A DNA stretch of 64,000 nt from Dorea longicatena (GCF_025150085.1 NZ_CP102280.1:449001-513000); one strand, 5' to 3'; positions 44,124 through 55,168 are shown, counted from the first letter of the stretch. Notes: generated from the sequence alone by a model not told the origin. Numbers and translations are program-made.

Positions 44124-44777
44124 ATGGGACAGAAAGTTAATCCTCATGGTTTGAGAGTCGGAGTTATCAAAGACTGGGACTCAAGATGGTATGCAGAGAA
44201 AGATTTCGCAGACTGCTTAGTGGAAGACCATGAAATCAGAACATATCTTAAGAAGAGATTATACAGTGCTGGTATTTCTAAAATTGAAATCGAGAGAGCA
44301 TCTGACCGCGTAAAGATTATCGTTTACACAGCAAAACCTGGTGTTGTAATCGGTAAAGGCGGAGCAGAGATCGAGAAAGTAAAAGGTGAATTAGCACAGT
44401 TTACAGATAAAAAGTTAATCGTTGACATCAAAGAAATCAAGAGACCGGATAAAGATGCTCAGTTAGTAGCTGAGAACATCGCATTACAGCTTGAGAACCG
44501 TATTTCTTTCAGACGTGCAATGAAATCATGCATGTCAAGAACTATGAAATCTGGAGCACTTGGTGTTAAGACTTCTGTATCAGGACGTCTTGGTGGAGCT
44601 GATATGGCTCGTACAGAGTTCTACAGCGAGGGAACAATTCCTCTTCAGACACTGAGAGCAGACATTGACTACGGATTCGCTGAAGCAAACACAACTTACG
44701 GAAAAGTTGGTGTTAAAGTTTGGATCTACAAAGGCGAAGTTCTTCCGGAGAAAACAGTTAAGGAAGGAGATAGATAA
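44124..44777 (+). CDS. rpsC: 30S ribosomal protein S3
   Basis: 217 aa; [20 protein letters not shown] start, KH-domain [15 protein letters not shown], and C-terminal [22 protein letters not shown]. Eleven bases after rplV. Confidence 0.98.
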   Translation: MGQKVNPHGLRVGVIKDWDSRWYAEKDFADCLVEDHEIRTYLKKRLYSAGISKIEIERASDRVKIIVYTAKPGVVIGKGGAEIEKVKGELAQFTDKKLIVDIKEIKRPDKDAQLVAENIALQLENRISFRRAMKSCMSRTMKSGALGVKTSVSGRLGGADMARTEFYSEGTIPLQTLRADIDYGFAEANTTYGKVGVKVWIYKGEVLPEKTVKEGDR

Positions 44778-44779
44778 TC

Positions 44780-45217
44780 ATGTTAATGCCAAAAAGAGTA
44801 AAACGTCGTAAACAATTCCGTGGTACCATGAAGGGTAAAGCTCTTCGCGGTAACCAGATTACAAACGGTGAATATGGTATCGTTGCAACGGAACCTTGCT
44901 GGATCCGTTCTAACCAGATCGAAGCAGCCCGTATCGCTATGACACGTTACATCAAACGTGGTGGTAAAGTTTGGATCAAGATATTCCCAGATAAACCTGT
45001 AACTACGAAACCAGCTGAGACACGTATGGGTTCTGGTAAAGGAACCTTAGAATACTGGGTAGCTGTTGTTAAACCGGGACGCGTTCTTTTCGAGATCGCA
45101 GGTGTACCGGAAGAAGTTGCTAAAGAGGCTCTTCGTCTTGCAACTCACAAGCTGCCATGTAAATGTAAAGTAGTTTCTCGCGCAGACTTAGAAGGCGGTG
45201 ATAACAGTGAAAATTAA
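44780..45217 (+). CDS. rplP: 50S ribosomal protein L16
   Basis: 145 aa; [19 protein letters not shown] and the [18 protein letters not shown] block. Start could be ATG 44780 or the second Met (44786). Confidence 0.97.
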   Translation: MLMPKRVKRRKQFRGTMKGKALRGNQITNGEYGIVATEPCWIRSNQIEAARIAMTRYIKRGGKVWIKIFPDKPVTTKPAETRMGSGKGTLEYWVAVVKPGRVLFEIAGVPEEVAKEALRLATHKLPCKCKVVSRADLEGGDNSEN

Positions 45218-45410
45218 TGCATTTGTTGAAGATTTAAAAACAAAATCAGCTGCAGAGCTGAATGAAGAATTAGTAGCTGCTAAAAAGGAACTTTTCAATT
45301 TAAGATTCCAGAACGCAACAAACCAGTTGGACAATACAAGCAGAATTAAAGAAGTAAGAAGAAATATTGCCAGAATTCAGACAGTAATCACTGAAAAGGC
45401 AGCTCAGTAG
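45207..45410 (+). CDS. rpmC: 50S ribosomal protein L29
   Basis: 67 aa; [21 protein letters not shown] is the L29 signature. GTG 45207 gives the normal MKINAF start with AGGCGGT upstream; it overlaps rplP by 11 bp. A GTG three codons earlier is less likely. Confidence 0.95.
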   Translation: MKINAFVEDLKTKSAAELNEELVAAKKELFNLRFQNATNQLDNTSRIKEVRRNIARIQTVITEKAAQ

Positions 45411-45447
45411 AAACTGAAAACTCACAAAATGAAAGGAGTTACAGACT

Positions 45448-45702
45448 GTGGAAAGAAATCTTAGAAAAACCAGAGTTGGTAAGGTTGTCAGCAACAAGAT
45501 GGATAAAACTATCGTTGTAGCAATCGAAGATCATGTAAAACATCCACTTTACAAGAAAATTGTAAAGAAGACATATAAATTAAAAGCACATGATGAAAAC
45601 AATGAGTGCAATATCGGCGACAAAGTAAAAGTTATGGAAACAAGACCTCTGTCAAAAGACAAGAGATGGAGACTTGTTGAAGTTATGGAAAAAGTGAAAT
45701 AG
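45448..45702 (+). CDS. rpsQ: 30S ribosomal protein S17
   Basis: 84 aa; [20 protein letters not shown] and [19 protein letters not shown]. Starts at GTG with AAAGGAG upstream. Confidence 0.97.
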   Translation: MERNLRKTRVGKVVSNKMDKTIVVAIEDHVKHPLYKKIVKKTYKLKAHDENNECNIGDKVKVMETRPLSKDKRWRLVEVMEKVK

Positions 45703-45721
45703 TATAAGGAGGGAAACCTGC

Positions 45722-46090
45722 ATGATACAGCAAGAAAGCAGACTTAAAGTAGCAGACAACACAGGTGCGAAAGAGTTACTGTGTATCCGTGTACTTGGCG
45801 GCTCAACAAGAAGATATGCAAGTATCGGTGATGTAATCGTTGCGACTGTTAAAGATGCAACACCAGGCGGCGTTGTTAAAAAAGGTGACGTAGTTAAAGC
45901 TGTAGTTGTTCGTACTGTAAACAGTACTCGTCGTAAAGATGGATCTTACATCCGTTTCGATGAAAATGCTGCTGTAATTATAAAAGATGATAAGACACCA
46001 AGAGGAACCCGTATCTTCGGGCCAGTAGCAAGAGAGCTTCGTGACAAACAGTTCATGAGAATTGTTTCTCTGGCTCCGGAAGTACTTTAA
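45722..46090 (+). CDS. rplN: 50S ribosomal protein L14
   Basis: 122 aa; [20 protein letters not shown] and the C-terminal [15 protein letters not shown] are invariant family blocks. First gene of the spc section. Confidence 0.98.
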   Translation: MIQQESRLKVADNTGAKELLCIRVLGGSTRRYASIGDVIVATVKDATPGGVVKKGDVVKAVVVRTVNSTRRKDGSYIRFDENAAVIIKDDKTPRGTRIFGPVARELRDKQFMRIVSLAPEVL

Positions 46091-46105
46091 GGAGGTGCGC
46101 GTAAG

Positions 46106-46417
46106 ATGTCAATGTTAAAGATCAAAAAAGGTGATACAGTTAAAGTAATCGCCGGTAAAGATAAAGACAAAGAAGGCAAAGTTATCGCTGTTAACCAGAA
46201 GACTGGAAAGGTTATCGTTGAAGGCGTAAATATGCTGACAAAGCACACAAAACCAAGTGCTCAGAACCAGGAAGGCGGAATCGTTCGTCAGGAAGGACCT
46301 ATCGATATCTCTAACGTAATGTATGTTCACAAAGGAACAGCTACAAGAGTTGGTATCAAGATGGACGGAGACAAAAAAGTACGTTACGCTAAATCAACAG
46401 GCGAAGTGATTGATTAA
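46106..46417 (+). CDS. rplX: 50S ribosomal protein L24
   Basis: 103 aa; KOW motif KKGDTVKVIAGKDKDKEGKV at the N-terminus. Confidence 0.97.
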   Translation: MSMLKIKKGDTVKVIAGKDKDKEGKVIAVNQKTGKVIVEGVNMLTKHTKPSAQNQEGGIVRQEGPIDISNVMYVHKGTATRVGIKMDGDKKVRYAKSTGEVID

Positions 46418-46440
46418 TTTGAGGAAGGAGGTCCAAAGCT

Positions 46441-46980
46441 TTGAGTAGACTGAAAGAACAGTACCAGAACGAGATCATTGATGCAATGATCAAAAAGTTC
46501 GGTTATAAAAATATTATGGAAGTACCAAAACTCGATAAAGTTGTTATCAACATGGGTGTTGGTGAAGCAAAAGATAACGCAAAACTTTTAGATGCTGCAA
46601 TCGCTGACATGGAGAAAATCACAGGTCAGAAGGCTGTAGTTTGTAAAGCTAAGAAGTCCGTTGCTAACTTTAAGATCAGAGAGGGTATGCCGATTGGATG
46701 TAAAGTTACATTAAGAGGAGAAAAGATGTATGAATTCGTTGACCGTCTGGTTAACCTTGCACTCCCACGTGTACGTGACTTCAGAGGTGTAAATCCTAAC
46801 GCATTCGACGGAAGAGGTAACTACGCTCTCGGAATTAAAGAGCAGCTGATCTTCCCAGAAATCGAATACGATAAAGTAGATAAGGTAAGAGGTATGGATA
46901 TCATCTTCGTTACTACTGCTAAAACAGATGAAGAGGCACGCGAACTGCTTACTCAGTTCAACATGCCATTTACAAAATAA
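46441..46980 (+). CDS. rplE: 50S ribosomal protein L5
   Basis: 179 aa; [16 protein letters not shown] and [20 protein letters not shown]. Starts at TTG with GAAGGAGGT upstream, an uncommon start for such a strongly expressed gene. Confidence 0.97.
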   Translation: MSRLKEQYQNEIIDAMIKKFGYKNIMEVPKLDKVVINMGVGEAKDNAKLLDAAIADMEKITGQKAVVCKAKKSVANFKIREGMPIGCKVTLRGEKMYEFVDRLVNLALPRVRDFRGVNPNAFDGRGNYALGIKEQLIFPEIEYDKVDKVRGMDIIFVTTAKTDEEARELLTQFNMPFTK

Positions 46981-46991
46981 GGAGGTAAATT

Positions 46992-47177
46992 ATGGCTAAG
47001 ACAGCAATGAAAGTAAAACAGCAGCGCAAGCAGAAATTCTCCACAAGAGAATACAATCGTTGCAGAATCTGTGGACGTCCACATGCATATTTGAGAAAAT
47101 ATGGTATCTGCCGTGTTTGCTTCCGTGAGTTAGCATACAAAGGACAGATTCCAGGTGTTAAGAAAGCAAGTTGGTAG
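46992..47177 (+). CDS. rpsZ: 30S ribosomal protein S14, zinc-binding type Z
   Basis: 61 aa with two CxxC pairs (CRICGRPH and CRVCFREL), the short zinc form of S14 normal for clostridia. Confidence 0.97.
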   Translation: MAKTAMKVKQQRKQKFSTREYNRCRICGRPHAYLRKYGICRVCFRELAYKGQIPGVKKASW

Positions 47178-47189
47178 GAGGAAAGAACA

Positions 47190-47591
47190 ATGACAATGAG
47201 TGATCCAATCGCAGATATGCTTACAAGAATCCGTAATGCAAATACTGCTAAACATGATACTGTAGATGTTCCGGCATCCAAGATGAAGCTTGCTATCGCT
47301 AATATCTTGTTAGATGAAGGATATATCGAAAAATACGACGTTATCGAGGACGGAGTATTCAAAACAATTCACATCACACTGAAATACGGTGCTGATAAGA
47401 ACGAAAAAGTTATCACAGGCCTTAAGAGAATTTCTAAACCAGGTCTTCGTGTATACGCTTCAAGCGAGAATGTACCTAAGGTATTTGGTGGACTTGGAAC
47501 AGCAATCATTTCCACAAACCAGGGTGTAATCACTGATAAAGCTGCCAGAAAGCTTGGTGTCGGTGGAGAAGTTCTCTGCTATATTTGGTAA
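47190..47591 (+). CDS. rpsH: 30S ribosomal protein S8
   Basis: 133 aa; [16 protein letters not shown] and the C-terminal [22 protein letters not shown]. Start either ATG 47190 or 47196. Confidence 0.97.
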   Translation: MTMSDPIADMLTRIRNANTAKHDTVDVPASKMKLAIANILLDEGYIEKYDVIEDGVFKTIHITLKYGADKNEKVITGLKRISKPGLRVYASSENVPKVFGGLGTAIISTNQGVITDKAARKLGVGGEVLCYIW

Positions 47592-47717
47592 GAAACCCGC
47601 GAGCAACTTAGTGAAGGTGTGCCGTAAGGCACAGCCTGAACTGATTGCCATATAGAAACTGAAAACAGAGAAGCCATAAGAGCTTTTCCGAGAATCTAAG
47701 TTAAGGAGGAACAAGGT
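47592..47717 (+). other. Wider rpsH-rplF gap with hairpin
   Basis: 126 bp, longer than other gaps in the spc section. It holds GTGCC-gtaa-GGCAC near 47618 with partial flanking pairing. S8 represses the spc operon elsewhere in other bacteria; here the role is unknown. Confidence 0.4.
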
Positions 47718-48260
47718 ATGTCACGTATCGGAAGACATCCAATCGCTATCCCGGCAGGCGTAACTGTTGAGATCGCTGAGAACAATGTAGTGACTGTTAA
47801 AGGTCCAAAGGGAACACTTGAAAAAGCACTTCCAACAGAGATGGAAATCAAACAGGAAGGCGAAGAAATCGTTGTAACAAGACCAAATGACTTAAAGAAG
47901 ATGAAATCTTTACATGGTCTTACAAGAACACTGATCAATAACATGGTTATTGGTGTAACAGAAGGATACCAGAAGGTTCTGGAAGTTAATGGTGTTGGAT
48001 ACAGAGCAGCAAAATCAGGTAACAAATTAACACTGAACCTTGGTTATTCTCATCCAGTTGAGATGGAAGATCCTGAAGGCGTTGAGACAGTAGTTGAAGG
48101 TCAGAACAAGATCATCGTTAAAGGACTCAGTAAAGAAAAAGTTGGCCAGTACGCAGCTGAAATCAGAGACAAGAGAAGACCGGAGCCTTACAAAGGTAAA
48201 GGTATTAAGTATGCTGATGAAGTTATCAGACGTAAAGTTGGTAAGACTGGTAAAAAATAA
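47718..48260 (+). CDS. rplF: 50S ribosomal protein L6
   Basis: 180 aa; [19 protein letters not shown] start and [21 protein letters not shown] near the end. Confidence 0.98.
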   Translation: MSRIGRHPIAIPAGVTVEIAENNVVTVKGPKGTLEKALPTEMEIKQEGEEIVVTRPNDLKKMKSLHGLTRTLINNMVIGVTEGYQKVLEVNGVGYRAAKSGNKLTLNLGYSHPVEMEDPEGVETVVEGQNKIIVKGLSKEKVGQYAAEIRDKRRPEPYKGKGIKYADEVIRRKVGKTGKK

Positions 48261-48277
48261 GTAAGGAGAGTGTGAAA

Positions 48278-48646
48278 ATGGTTAGCAAAAAATCAAGAAG
48301 TGAAGTTCGCGTAAACAAGCACAGAAAATTACGTAACCGTTTATCTGGTACAGCTGAGTGCCCACGTTTAGCAGTATTCAGAAGTAATAATCATATGTAT
48401 GCTCAAATTATTGACGATACAGTTGGAAATACACTGGTTTCCGCTTCCACTCTTCAGAAAGATGTGAAAGCAAACCTGGAGAAAACTAACAACGTTGATG
48501 CAGCAGCATATTTAGGAAAAGTAATCGCAGAAAAGGCCCTTGAAAAAGGTATTAAAGACGTTGTCTTCGATAGAGGCGGATTTATTTACCAGGGTAAAGT
48601 ACAGGCATTAGCAGACGCAGCTAGAGAAGCTGGGTTGAATTTCTAG
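48278..48646 (+). CDS. rplR: 50S ribosomal protein L18
   Basis: 122 aa 5S-rRNA-binding protein; [21 protein letters not shown] and [24 protein letters not shown] 48278 has GGAGAG 8 nt upstream; a GTG at 48272 is less likely. Confidence 0.97.
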   Translation: MVSKKSRSEVRVNKHRKLRNRLSGTAECPRLAVFRSNNHMYAQIIDDTVGNTLVSASTLQKDVKANLEKTNNVDAAAYLGKVIAEKALEKGIKDVVFDRGGFIYQGKVQALADAAREAGLNF

Positions 48647-48660
48647 AAGGAGGAGCACAC

Positions 48661-49170
48661 ATGAGACAGGAACGTATTGATGCTAATTCATTAGAATTAA
48701 ACGAAAAAGTAGTATCAATTAAACGTGTAACCAAAGTTGTTAAGGGTGGCCGTAATATGAGATTCACAGCTTTAGTAGTTGTTGGTGACGGAAATGGCCA
48801 TGTTGGTGCAGGTTTAGGAAAAGCTACAGAAATTCCGGAAGCAATCCGCAAAGGAAAAGAAGATGCAGCTAAGAATCTCATCTCTGTAGCATTAGATGAA
48901 AATGACAGTGTAACACATGATTATATCGGTAAATTCGGAGGCGCTTCTGTATTACTTAAGAAGGCTCCAGAAGGTACTGGAGTTATCGCCGGTGGTCCGG
49001 CGCGTGCCGTAATCGAGATGGCAGGAATCAAGAACATTCGTACAAAATCTCTTGGTTCTAACAACAAACAGAATGTAGTACTTGCTACAATCGAAGGATT
49101 ACGCCAGATTAAAACTCCAGAAGAAGTAGCTAAGCTTCGCGGTAAATCTGTTGAAGAGATCTTTGGCTAA
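48661..49170 (+). CDS. rpsE: 30S ribosomal protein S5
   Basis: 169 aa; [20 protein letters not shown] and [21 protein letters not shown] are diagnostic. Confidence 0.98.
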   Translation: MRQERIDANSLELNEKVVSIKRVTKVVKGGRNMRFTALVVVGDGNGHVGAGLGKATEIPEAIRKGKEDAAKNLISVALDENDSVTHDYIGKFGGASVLLKKAPEGTGVIAGGPARAVIEMAGIKNIRTKSLGSNNKQNVVLATIEGLRQIKTPEEVAKLRGKSVEEIFG

Positions 49171-49184
49171 GGAGGTAGAACAAA

Positions 49185-49364
49185 ATGGCAGATTTAAAAA
49201 TCACATTAGTAAAATCTACAATTGGTGCTGTACCTAAGCATAAGAAAACTGTTGAAGCATTAGGACTTAAGAAGCTGAACAAAACTGTTGTACTTCCAGA
49301 TAATGCAGCAACAAGAGGTATGGTTAAACAGGTTTCTCACCTGGTAAAAGTAGAAGAAGTATAA
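49185..49364 (+). CDS. rpmD: 50S ribosomal protein L30
   Basis: 59 aa, short. [20 protein letters not shown] and [13 protein letters not shown] are the L30 signature. AAGGAGGT precedes ATG 49185; it fills the gap between rpsE and rplO. Confidence 0.96.
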   Translation: MADLKITLVKSTIGAVPKHKKTVEALGLKKLNKTVVLPDNAATRGMVKQVSHLVKVEEV

Positions 49365-49393
49365 TTAATTTATTCGGATAAGGAGGTGTCACA

Positions 49394-49834
49394 ATGGATT
49401 TATCTAACTTAAGACCTGCTGACGGATCAAAGCAGAGTGATAATTTCAGAAGAGGACGTGGACACGGTTCTGGAAATGGTAAGACAGCTGGTAAGGGACA
49501 TAAAGGTCAGAAAGCTCGTTCAGGAGGTACAAGACCTGGTTTCGAAGGTGGTCAGATGCCATTATATAGAAGAATACCAAAGAGAGGTTTCACTAACAGA
49601 AACACTAAGACAATCGTTGGTATCAACGTAAGTGCTCTTGAAGTATTTGAGAATGATACAGTTGTAACTGTAGATACATTAATCGAGCAGGGTATCGTTA
49701 CAAATCCAAAGGATGGAGTTAAGATCCTTGGAAATGGCGAACTTACTAAGAAACTTACAGTTCAGGCTGATGCATTCAGCGCAGGTGCTGTAGCTAAGAT
49801 CGAGGCATTAGGTGGAAAAGCAGAGGTGATCTAA
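49394..49834 (+). CDS. rplO: 50S ribosomal protein L15
   Basis: 146 aa; [20 protein letters not shown] and [17 protein letters not shown]. Last bases overlap the secY ATG by one. Confidence 0.98.
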   Translation: MDLSNLRPADGSKQSDNFRRGRGHGSGNGKTAGKGHKGQKARSGGTRPGFEGGQMPLYRRIPKRGFTNRNTKTIVGINVSALEVFENDTVVTVDTLIEQGIVTNPKDGVKILGNGELTKKLTVQADAFSAGAVAKIEALGGKAEVI

Positions 49835-51150
49835 TGTTAGAAGCATTTCGAAAGGCATTCAAGATAAAAGATATTCGAAAAAAGATCGGATATACATTTT
49901 TGATGTTAATCGTAATACGAATTGGATCGCAGTTGCCAACACCAGGCGTAAATGGTGAATATATTAAGAATTTCTTTGCTCAAAACACTGGAGAGGCGTT
50001 CAATTTATTTAACGCCTTCACCGGTGGCTCTTTTGAGCAAATGTCTGTATTTGCCTTAAGCATTACACCTTATATTACTTCATCAATCATAGTTCAGCTG
50101 CTTACAATTGCAATTCCGCAGTTGGAAGAAATGCAGCGTGACGGCGAGACCGGAAGAAAGAAAATTGTTGCTATTACAAGATATCTTACCGTTGGTCTTG
50201 CTTTAATTGAATCTGGAGCTATGGCGGTCGGATTTGGACGTCAGGGACTTCTGGTGAAGTATAATTTTGTTAATGCAGCAATTGTCGTATTAACACTCAC
50301 GGCTGGATCAGCTTTTCTGATGTGGATTGGTGAGAGAATTACAGAAAAAGGTGTGGGCAATGGTATTTCTATTGTCCTGGTGATCAACATTATCTCTCGT
50401 ATTCCGAGTGATATGAAGACGTTATTTGACCAGTTCGTGAAAGGAAAAGCGATTGCTTCCGCTTGTCTTGCAGTATGTGTAATCATTGCAATCATTCTTG
50501 CATTGGTCGTATTTACCGTAATCCTGCAGGATGGAGAAAGAAGAATTGCTGTACAGTATTCCCAGAAAATAGTTGGAAGAAGATCTTATGGTGGTCAGTC
50601 TACAAACATTCCGTTGAAGGTTAACACTGCAGGTGTTATCCCGATTATCTTTTCATCATCTTTGATGCAATTTCCAATTGTAATTGCATCATTCCTTGGA
50701 AAAGATAACGGAAGTGGAATCGGAAGTGAGATACTTCGAGGATTGAATCAGAGTAACTGGTGCAATCCGGAACAGATTAAATACTCTTGGGGACTGGTAT
50801 TATATATTGTCCTGACTGTATTCTTCGCATATTTTTACACTTCAATTACATTTAATCCATTGGAGATTGCAAATAATATGAAGAAGAGCGGTGGATTCAT
50901 ACCGGGAATTCGTCCGGGAAGACCAACAGTAGAATATTTGACAAAAATCTTGAATTATATTATTTTTGTTGGTGCATGCGGATTGATTCTGGTACAGATT
51001 GTTCCGATATTATTTAATGGATGGCTTGGAGCAAAAGTATCCTTTGGCGGTACTTCTCTGATCATTATTGTCAGTGTAATATTGGAAACACTTAAACAAA
51101 TTGATTCAATGACGCTTGTAAGAACATACAAGGGATTTTTAAATAGCTAA
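49834..51150 (+). CDS. secY: Preprotein translocase subunit SecY
   Basis: 438 aa, ten-helix membrane channel of the Sec translocon. SLITPYITSSIIVQLLT-like plug region, the QDGERRIAVQYS cytosolic loop and NPLEIANNMKKSGGFIPGIRPG are conserved. Translationally coupled to rplO. Confidence 0.97.
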   Translation: MLEAFRKAFKIKDIRKKIGYTFLMLIVIRIGSQLPTPGVNGEYIKNFFAQNTGEAFNLFNAFTGGSFEQMSVFALSITPYITSSIIVQLLTIAIPQLEEMQRDGETGRKKIVAITRYLTVGLALIESGAMAVGFGRQGLLVKYNFVNAAIVVLTLTAGSAFLMWIGERITEKGVGNGISIVLVINIISRIPSDMKTLFDQFVKGKAIASACLAVCVIIAIILALVVFTVILQDGERRIAVQYSQKIVGRRSYGGQSTNIPLKVNTAGVIPIIFSSSLMQFPIVIASFLGKDNGSGIGSEILRGLNQSNWCNPEQIKYSWGLVLYIVLTVFFAYFYTSITFNPLEIANNMKKSGGFIPGIRPGRPTVEYLTKILNYIIFVGACGLILVQIVPILFNGWLGAKVSFGGTSLIIIVSVILETLKQIDSMTLVRTYKGFLNS

Positions 51151-51151
51151 T

Positions 51152-51190
51152 ATTTTGACTCGCGGGAAGATTTTTTTCGCGGGTTAAAAT
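51152..51190 (+). terminator. Intercistronic hairpin secY-adk
   Basis: ATTTTGACTCGCG pairs with CGCGGGTTAAAAT around a loop containing a T7 run. There is no T tail after the stem, so it is more likely an mRNA processing or partial attenuation element than a full stop. Confidence 0.4.
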
Positions 51191-51210
51191 GCTATAAGGA
51201 GGAACTGCCA

Positions 51211-51855
51211 ATGAAAATTATTATGTTAGGTGCCCCTGGAGCGGGCAAAGGAACCCAGGCAAAAAAGATTGCAGCGAAATATGATATTCCACACATTTCC
51301 ACAGGAGATATCTTCAGAGCGAATATTAAAAACGGAACAGAACTGGGAAATAAGGCAAAAACATACATGGATCAGGGACTGTTAGTTCCGGATGAACTGG
51401 TAGTAGATCTGGTAGTAGATCGTGTACAGCAGGATGATTGTAAGAATGGTTATGTTCTGGATGGTTTCCCGAGAACAATTCCACAGGCAGAGGCTCTGGA
51501 TAAGGCTCTGGCAGAATTCGGAGACAAGATTGATTATGCAATTGATGTGAATGTTCCGGATGAGAATATTGTAAAGCGCATGGGTGGACGCCGTGCATGC
51601 GTAGGATGTGGAGCAACTTATCATCTGGTATATGCACCGACCAAGACAGAAGGAATCTGTGATGTATGCGGAAAAGAGCTTATTTTAAGAGACGATGACA
51701 AACCGGAGACAGTACAGAAGAGACTGAATGTATATCATGAGCAGACACAGCCTTTGATCGATTATTATACTAAAGCAGGTATTTTAAAGACAGTAGACGG
51801 AACGGTTGACATCAATGATGTATTTGCAGCAATTGTAGAGATACTTGGAGCATAA
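51211..51855 (+). CDS. adk: Adenylate kinase
   Basis: 214 aa. P-loop [22 protein letters not shown], and a zinc-finger lid (CVGCGATYH...CDVCGKEL), the Gram-positive form. Catalyses ATP + AMP to 2 ADP. Confidence 0.98.
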   Translation: MKIIMLGAPGAGKGTQAKKIAAKYDIPHISTGDIFRANIKNGTELGNKAKTYMDQGLLVPDELVVDLVVDRVQQDDCKNGYVLDGFPRTIPQAEALDKALAEFGDKIDYAIDVNVPDENIVKRMGGRRACVGCGATYHLVYAPTKTEGICDVCGKELILRDDDKPETVQKRLNVYHEQTQPLIDYYTKAGILKTVDGTVDINDVFAAIVEILGA

Positions 51856-51859
51856 GACT

Positions 51860-52624
51860 ATGGCAATCACGATTAAATCTGAAAGAGAAATCGAATTGAT
51901 GGCGGAAGCCGGAAAGATACTCGAACGTGTACATAATGAACTGGAAAAAGCACTTCACCCGGGAATGAGTACCAAGGATATTGATACACTGGGGGAGAAA
52001 ATCATCAGAAGCTATGGATGTATTCCTTCTTTCCTGAATTACAATGGATACCCTGCATCGATCTGTGTATCGGTGAACCAGGAAGTTGTTCATGGAATTC
52101 CGGATAAACACAGAATCATTCATGAAGGTGATATTGTCAGTCTGGATGCCGGGGTAATCTATAAGGGGTATCATTCGGATGCAGCAAGAACACATGCGGT
52201 CGGTGAAGTCAGTGAAGAAGCGAAAAAACTGATCCAGGTTACAAAAGAATGCTTTTTTGAGGGTATAAAATATGCCAAAGCAGGGAATCATCTATTTGAT
52301 ATATCCGGTGCGATCGGCAGATATGCCGAAGAAAGAGGTTATGGTGTTGTAAGAGATCTTTGTGGACATGGAATCGGAACAGCGCTTCATGAGGCACCGG
52401 AAATCCCGAATTATGAAGTGGGACGCAAGGGTGTAAAATTAAGACCCGGTATGACACTTGCCATCGAGCCGATGATCAATATAGGAACTTACGAAGTTGA
52501 CTGGCTGGATGATGACTGGACAGTTGTAACAAGAGACGGTTCTTTATCGGCACATTATGAGAACACGATACTGATCACCGAAGGCGAACCTAGAATTCTG
52601 TCCTTAACCTGTGACAATGAATAG
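51860..52624 (+). CDS. map: Methionine aminopeptidase type I
   Basis: 254 aa. Metal ligands in SLDAGVIYKGYHSDAARTH, LCGHGIGTALHE, LAIEPMI and YENTI. ATG 51860 lies 4 bp after the adk stop. Removes N-terminal Met from new proteins. Confidence 0.97.
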   Translation: MAITIKSEREIELMAEAGKILERVHNELEKALHPGMSTKDIDTLGEKIIRSYGCIPSFLNYNGYPASICVSVNQEVVHGIPDKHRIIHEGDIVSLDAGVIYKGYHSDAARTHAVGEVSEEAKKLIQVTKECFFEGIKYAKAGNHLFDISGAIGRYAEERGYGVVRDLCGHGIGTALHEAPEIPNYEVGRKGVKLRPGMTLAIEPMINIGTYEVDWLDDDWTVVTRDGSLSAHYENTILITEGEPRILSLTCDNE

Positions 52625-52649
52625 ACGGATATAATAAGAGGAAACAGAT

Positions 52650-52898
52650 ATGGTGATGTATGAAGCAGGAATGCTTGCAAGATCAAAAGCCGGACATGAT
52701 AAAGCACAGATGTATATCATAAAAGAAGTGGATGATACATATGTATATCTGGTGGATGGCCGCATCAGAACACTCGGCCATCCGAAGAAAAAGAAGAAAA
52801 AGCATGTACAGATTGTTCACGGAATATATAATATGAAAGAACTTGATGATGCAGGCATAAGAAAGTTAATTAAGGATTGGATGAAAGAAGAGAAGTAG
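52650..52898 (+). CDS. KOW-domain (L14e-like) RNA-binding protein
   Basis: 82 aa; YEAGMLARSKAGHDKAQMYII and DGRIRTLGHPKKKKKKH fit the small KOW/L14e-like proteins that sit between map and infA in clostridial alpha operons. Role uncertain; probably binds ribosomal RNA. Confidence 0.88.
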   Translation: MVMYEAGMLARSKAGHDKAQMYIIKEVDDTYVYLVDGRIRTLGHPKKKKKKHVQIVHGIYNMKELDDAGIRKLIKDWMKEEK

Positions 52899-52910
52899 GA
52901 GGAAGATAGA

Positions 52911-53129
52911 ATGTCAAAGGCTGACGTTATTGAAATTGAAGGAACTGTAGTAGAAAAACTGCCAAACGCAATGTTTCAGGTAGAACTTGAGAATGGACAT
53001 CAGGTATTAGCTCACATCAGCGGAAAGCTGAGAATGAACTTTATCAAGATCCTGCCGGGAGATAAAGTAACATTAGAGCTGTCACCATACGATCTTTCAA
53101 AAGGAAGAATCATCTGGAGAGATAAATAA
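52911..53129 (+). CDS. infA: Translation initiation factor IF-1
   Basis: 72 aa S1-fold; [20 protein letters not shown] and [27 protein letters not shown] are invariant. Confidence 0.98.
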   Translation: MSKADVIEIEGTVVEKLPNAMFQVELENGHQVLAHISGKLRMNFIKILPGDKVTLELSPYDLSKGRIIWRDK

Positions 53130-53169
53130 GAATTCTAACAAAAATGTGTAAAAATAAGTCAAAAAACTA

Positions 53170-53199
53170 TTGACTTATCTTGCAAATAAATGCTATACT
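53170..53199 (+). promoter_or_regulatory. Internal promoter before rpmJ
   Basis: TTGACT (53170-53175) and TATACT (53194-53199) with an 18-bp spacer. It gives the rpmJ-rpsM-rpoA section an independent start. Confidence 0.6.
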
Positions 53200-53309
53200 A
53201 TATAAGCACGTTTTCTAGGTGTATTTATGCGCTGGAATCTCTGAGTTGCGATTTCAACAGAAAGCAGTGTAGCAACAAAGGCATAGCAATGGATGAAAGG
53301 AGGATCCCC

Positions 53310-53423
53310 GTGAAGGTTAGATCATCAGTAAAACCAATTTGCGAAAAATGCAAAGTAATTAAAAGAAAAGGAAGCGTTCGCATTATCTGCGAAAATCCAA
53401 AGCACAAACAGCGTCAGGGTTAA
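53310..53423 (+). CDS. rpmJ: 50S ribosomal protein L36
   Basis: 37 aa; [20 protein letters not shown] with the zinc-binding CxxC...C...H pattern. Starts at GTG 53310 with AAAGGAGG upstream; the open frame reaches back to 53190 but the family has no such extension. Confidence 0.96.
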   Translation: MKVRSSVKPICEKCKVIKRKGSVRIICENPKHKQRQG

Positions 53424-53439
53424 TTCTGAGCAATGTTTG

Positions 53440-53675
53440 ATGTATTTAGGCGGCTGATAGTGGACACGCCAGGCGGTGTGGATACTATTTCAAATATACA
53501 AGGCGCACCCGAAAGACCGGTGACGATCCTCGTATATTGCTTCTAATGCCGGCTCGTCATTACCGCATAGTTTCCATAACATGAGCGGTGGCCGGAAAGG
53601 GCATGATACCGAACATGCCTGGGACAAAATCATGTCCCCTATTAAAGACAATTAACAATGAAAGAAAATGGAGGA
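53440..53675 (+). promoter_or_regulatory. Structured leader RNA upstream of rpsM
   Basis: A chain of helices: ATAGT-gga-CACgCC-aggc-GGtGTG-gat-ACTAT; AATATAC (near 53494) with GTATATT (near 53532); CCGGC...ACCGC with GCGGT...GCCGG (53551-53600); GGCATG-ataccgaa-CATGCC; GGGAC-aaaatcat-GTCCC. Too long and ordered for an ordinary gap in this operon. It may correspond to the S4-responsive leaders described in Clostridia; I cannot confirm. Confidence 0.7.
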
Positions 53676-53682
53676 AATTCAC

Positions 53683-54051
53683 ATGGCTCGTATAGCAGGT
53701 GTAGACTTACCAAGAGACAAACGTGTTGAGATCGGATTAACTTATATCTACGGAATCGGTAGAACAAGTGCAACTCGTATCTTAACAGAAGCAGGAGTTA
53801 ATCCTGATATTCGTTGTAGAGATCTTACAGACGACGATGTAAAGAAAATCAGTGCTGTAATCGATGAGACTCAGACAGTAGAAGGTGATCTTCGTAGAGA
53901 AATCGCCCTCAACATTAAGAGATTACAGGAAATCGGATGTTATAGAGGAATCCGTCACAGAAAAGGACTTCCAGTTCGTGGTCAGAAGACTAAGACAAAT
54001 GCTAGAACTAGAAAAGGTCCTAAGAGAACAGTAGCAAACAAGAAGAAATAA
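53683..54051 (+). CDS. rpsM: 30S ribosomal protein S13
   Basis: 122 aa; [21 protein letters not shown] start and [20 protein letters not shown] end. ATG 53683 has GGAGG upstream. Confidence 0.98.
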   Translation: MARIAGVDLPRDKRVEIGLTYIYGIGRTSATRILTEAGVNPDIRCRDLTDDDVKKISAVIDETQTVEGDLRREIALNIKRLQEIGCYRGIRHRKGLPVRGQKTKTNARTRKGPKRTVANKKK

Positions 54052-54083
54052 TTTATTTAAGGAAAGAGTAGGTTAGTTTTATT

Positions 54084-54479
54084 ATGGCAAAGAAAGTTAC
54101 AAAAAAAGTGACAAAGAAACGTGTCAAGAAAAACGTTGAACACGGACAGGCTCACATCCAGTCATCTTTTAATAACACAATCGTAACATTAACAGATGCA
54201 CAGGGAAATGCTCTGTCATGGGCAAGTGCAGGCGGTCTCGGATTCAGAGGTTCAAGAAAATCTACCCCTTATGCAGCTCAGATGGCAGCTGAAACAGCAG
54301 CTAAAGCAGCATTAGTACATGGTTTAAAATCAGTTGACGTAATGGTTAAAGGACCAGGTTCAGGTAGAGAAGCAGCAATTCGTGCCCTGCAGGCATGCGG
54401 AATCGATGTAACAAGCATCAGAGACGTTACACCAGTACCACACAATGGTTGCCGTCCACCAAAACGCAGAAGAGTCTAG
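54084..54479 (+). CDS. rpsK: 30S ribosomal protein S11
   Basis: 131 aa; [19 protein letters not shown] and [18 protein letters not shown]. Confidence 0.98.
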   Translation: MAKKVTKKVTKKRVKKNVEHGQAHIQSSFNNTIVTLTDAQGNALSWASAGGLGFRGSRKSTPYAAQMAAETAAKAALVHGLKSVDVMVKGPGSGREAAIRALQACGIDVTSIRDVTPVPHNGCRPPKRRRV

Positions 54480-54545
54480 TACTATTATTATTCACTACGT
54501 TAACGGATTGTATGTGTCCGAATTATATAGGAGGAAAACAAAAAC

Positions 54546-55139
54546 ATGGCAGTAAATAGAGTTCCGGTTCTTAAAAGATGTAGATCCCTCGGAATGGATC
54601 CAGTTTATTTAGGAATTGATAAAAAGTCTAACAGACAGTTAAAAAGAGCGAATAGAAAAATGAGCGAGTATGGTCTCCAGTTACGTGAGAAACAGAAAGC
54701 TAAATTCATCTATGGTGTATTAGAGAAACCTTTCCTGAACTACTTCAAGAAAGCATCTAAGATGAATGGTATGACAGGTGAAAACCTGATGGTACTCTTA
54801 GAGTCAAGACTTGACAACGTTGTATTCCGTCTTGGACTTGCTAGAACAAGACGTGAAGCAAGACAGATCGTTGACCACAAGCACGTACTTGTAAACGGAA
54901 AACAGATCAACATCCCTTCATACCTTGTAAAGGCTGGAGATGTTGTAGAAATCAAAGAAGCTAAGAAGAGCTCACCAAGATACAAAGAGATCGTTGAGGT
55001 TACAGGCGGACGTCTTGTTCCAGAATGGTTAGAAGCTGATCTGGAAAACCTGAAAGGAACAGTAAAAGAACTTCCAAAACGTGAAGCAATCGATGTTCCT
55101 GTAGATGAGATGTTAATCGTCGAGTTATATTCTAAATAA
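54546..55139 (+). CDS. rpsD: 30S ribosomal protein S4
   Basis: 197 aa; the S4 RNA-binding domain [20 protein letters not shown] and [21 protein letters not shown]-terminus begins [19 protein letters not shown], lacking zinc cysteines. S4 is the usual feedback regulator of alpha-operon-type transcripts. Confidence 0.98.
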   Translation: MAVNRVPVLKRCRSLGMDPVYLGIDKKSNRQLKRANRKMSEYGLQLREKQKAKFIYGVLEKPFLNYFKKASKMNGMTGENLMVLLESRLDNVVFRLGLARTRREARQIVDHKHVLVNGKQINIPSYLVKAGDVVEIKEAKKSSPRYKEIVEVTGGRLVPEWLEADLENLKGTVKELPKREAIDVPVDEMLIVELYSK

Positions 55140-55168
55140 TAAACCGTAACCCACAGGAGGTGGACTTA

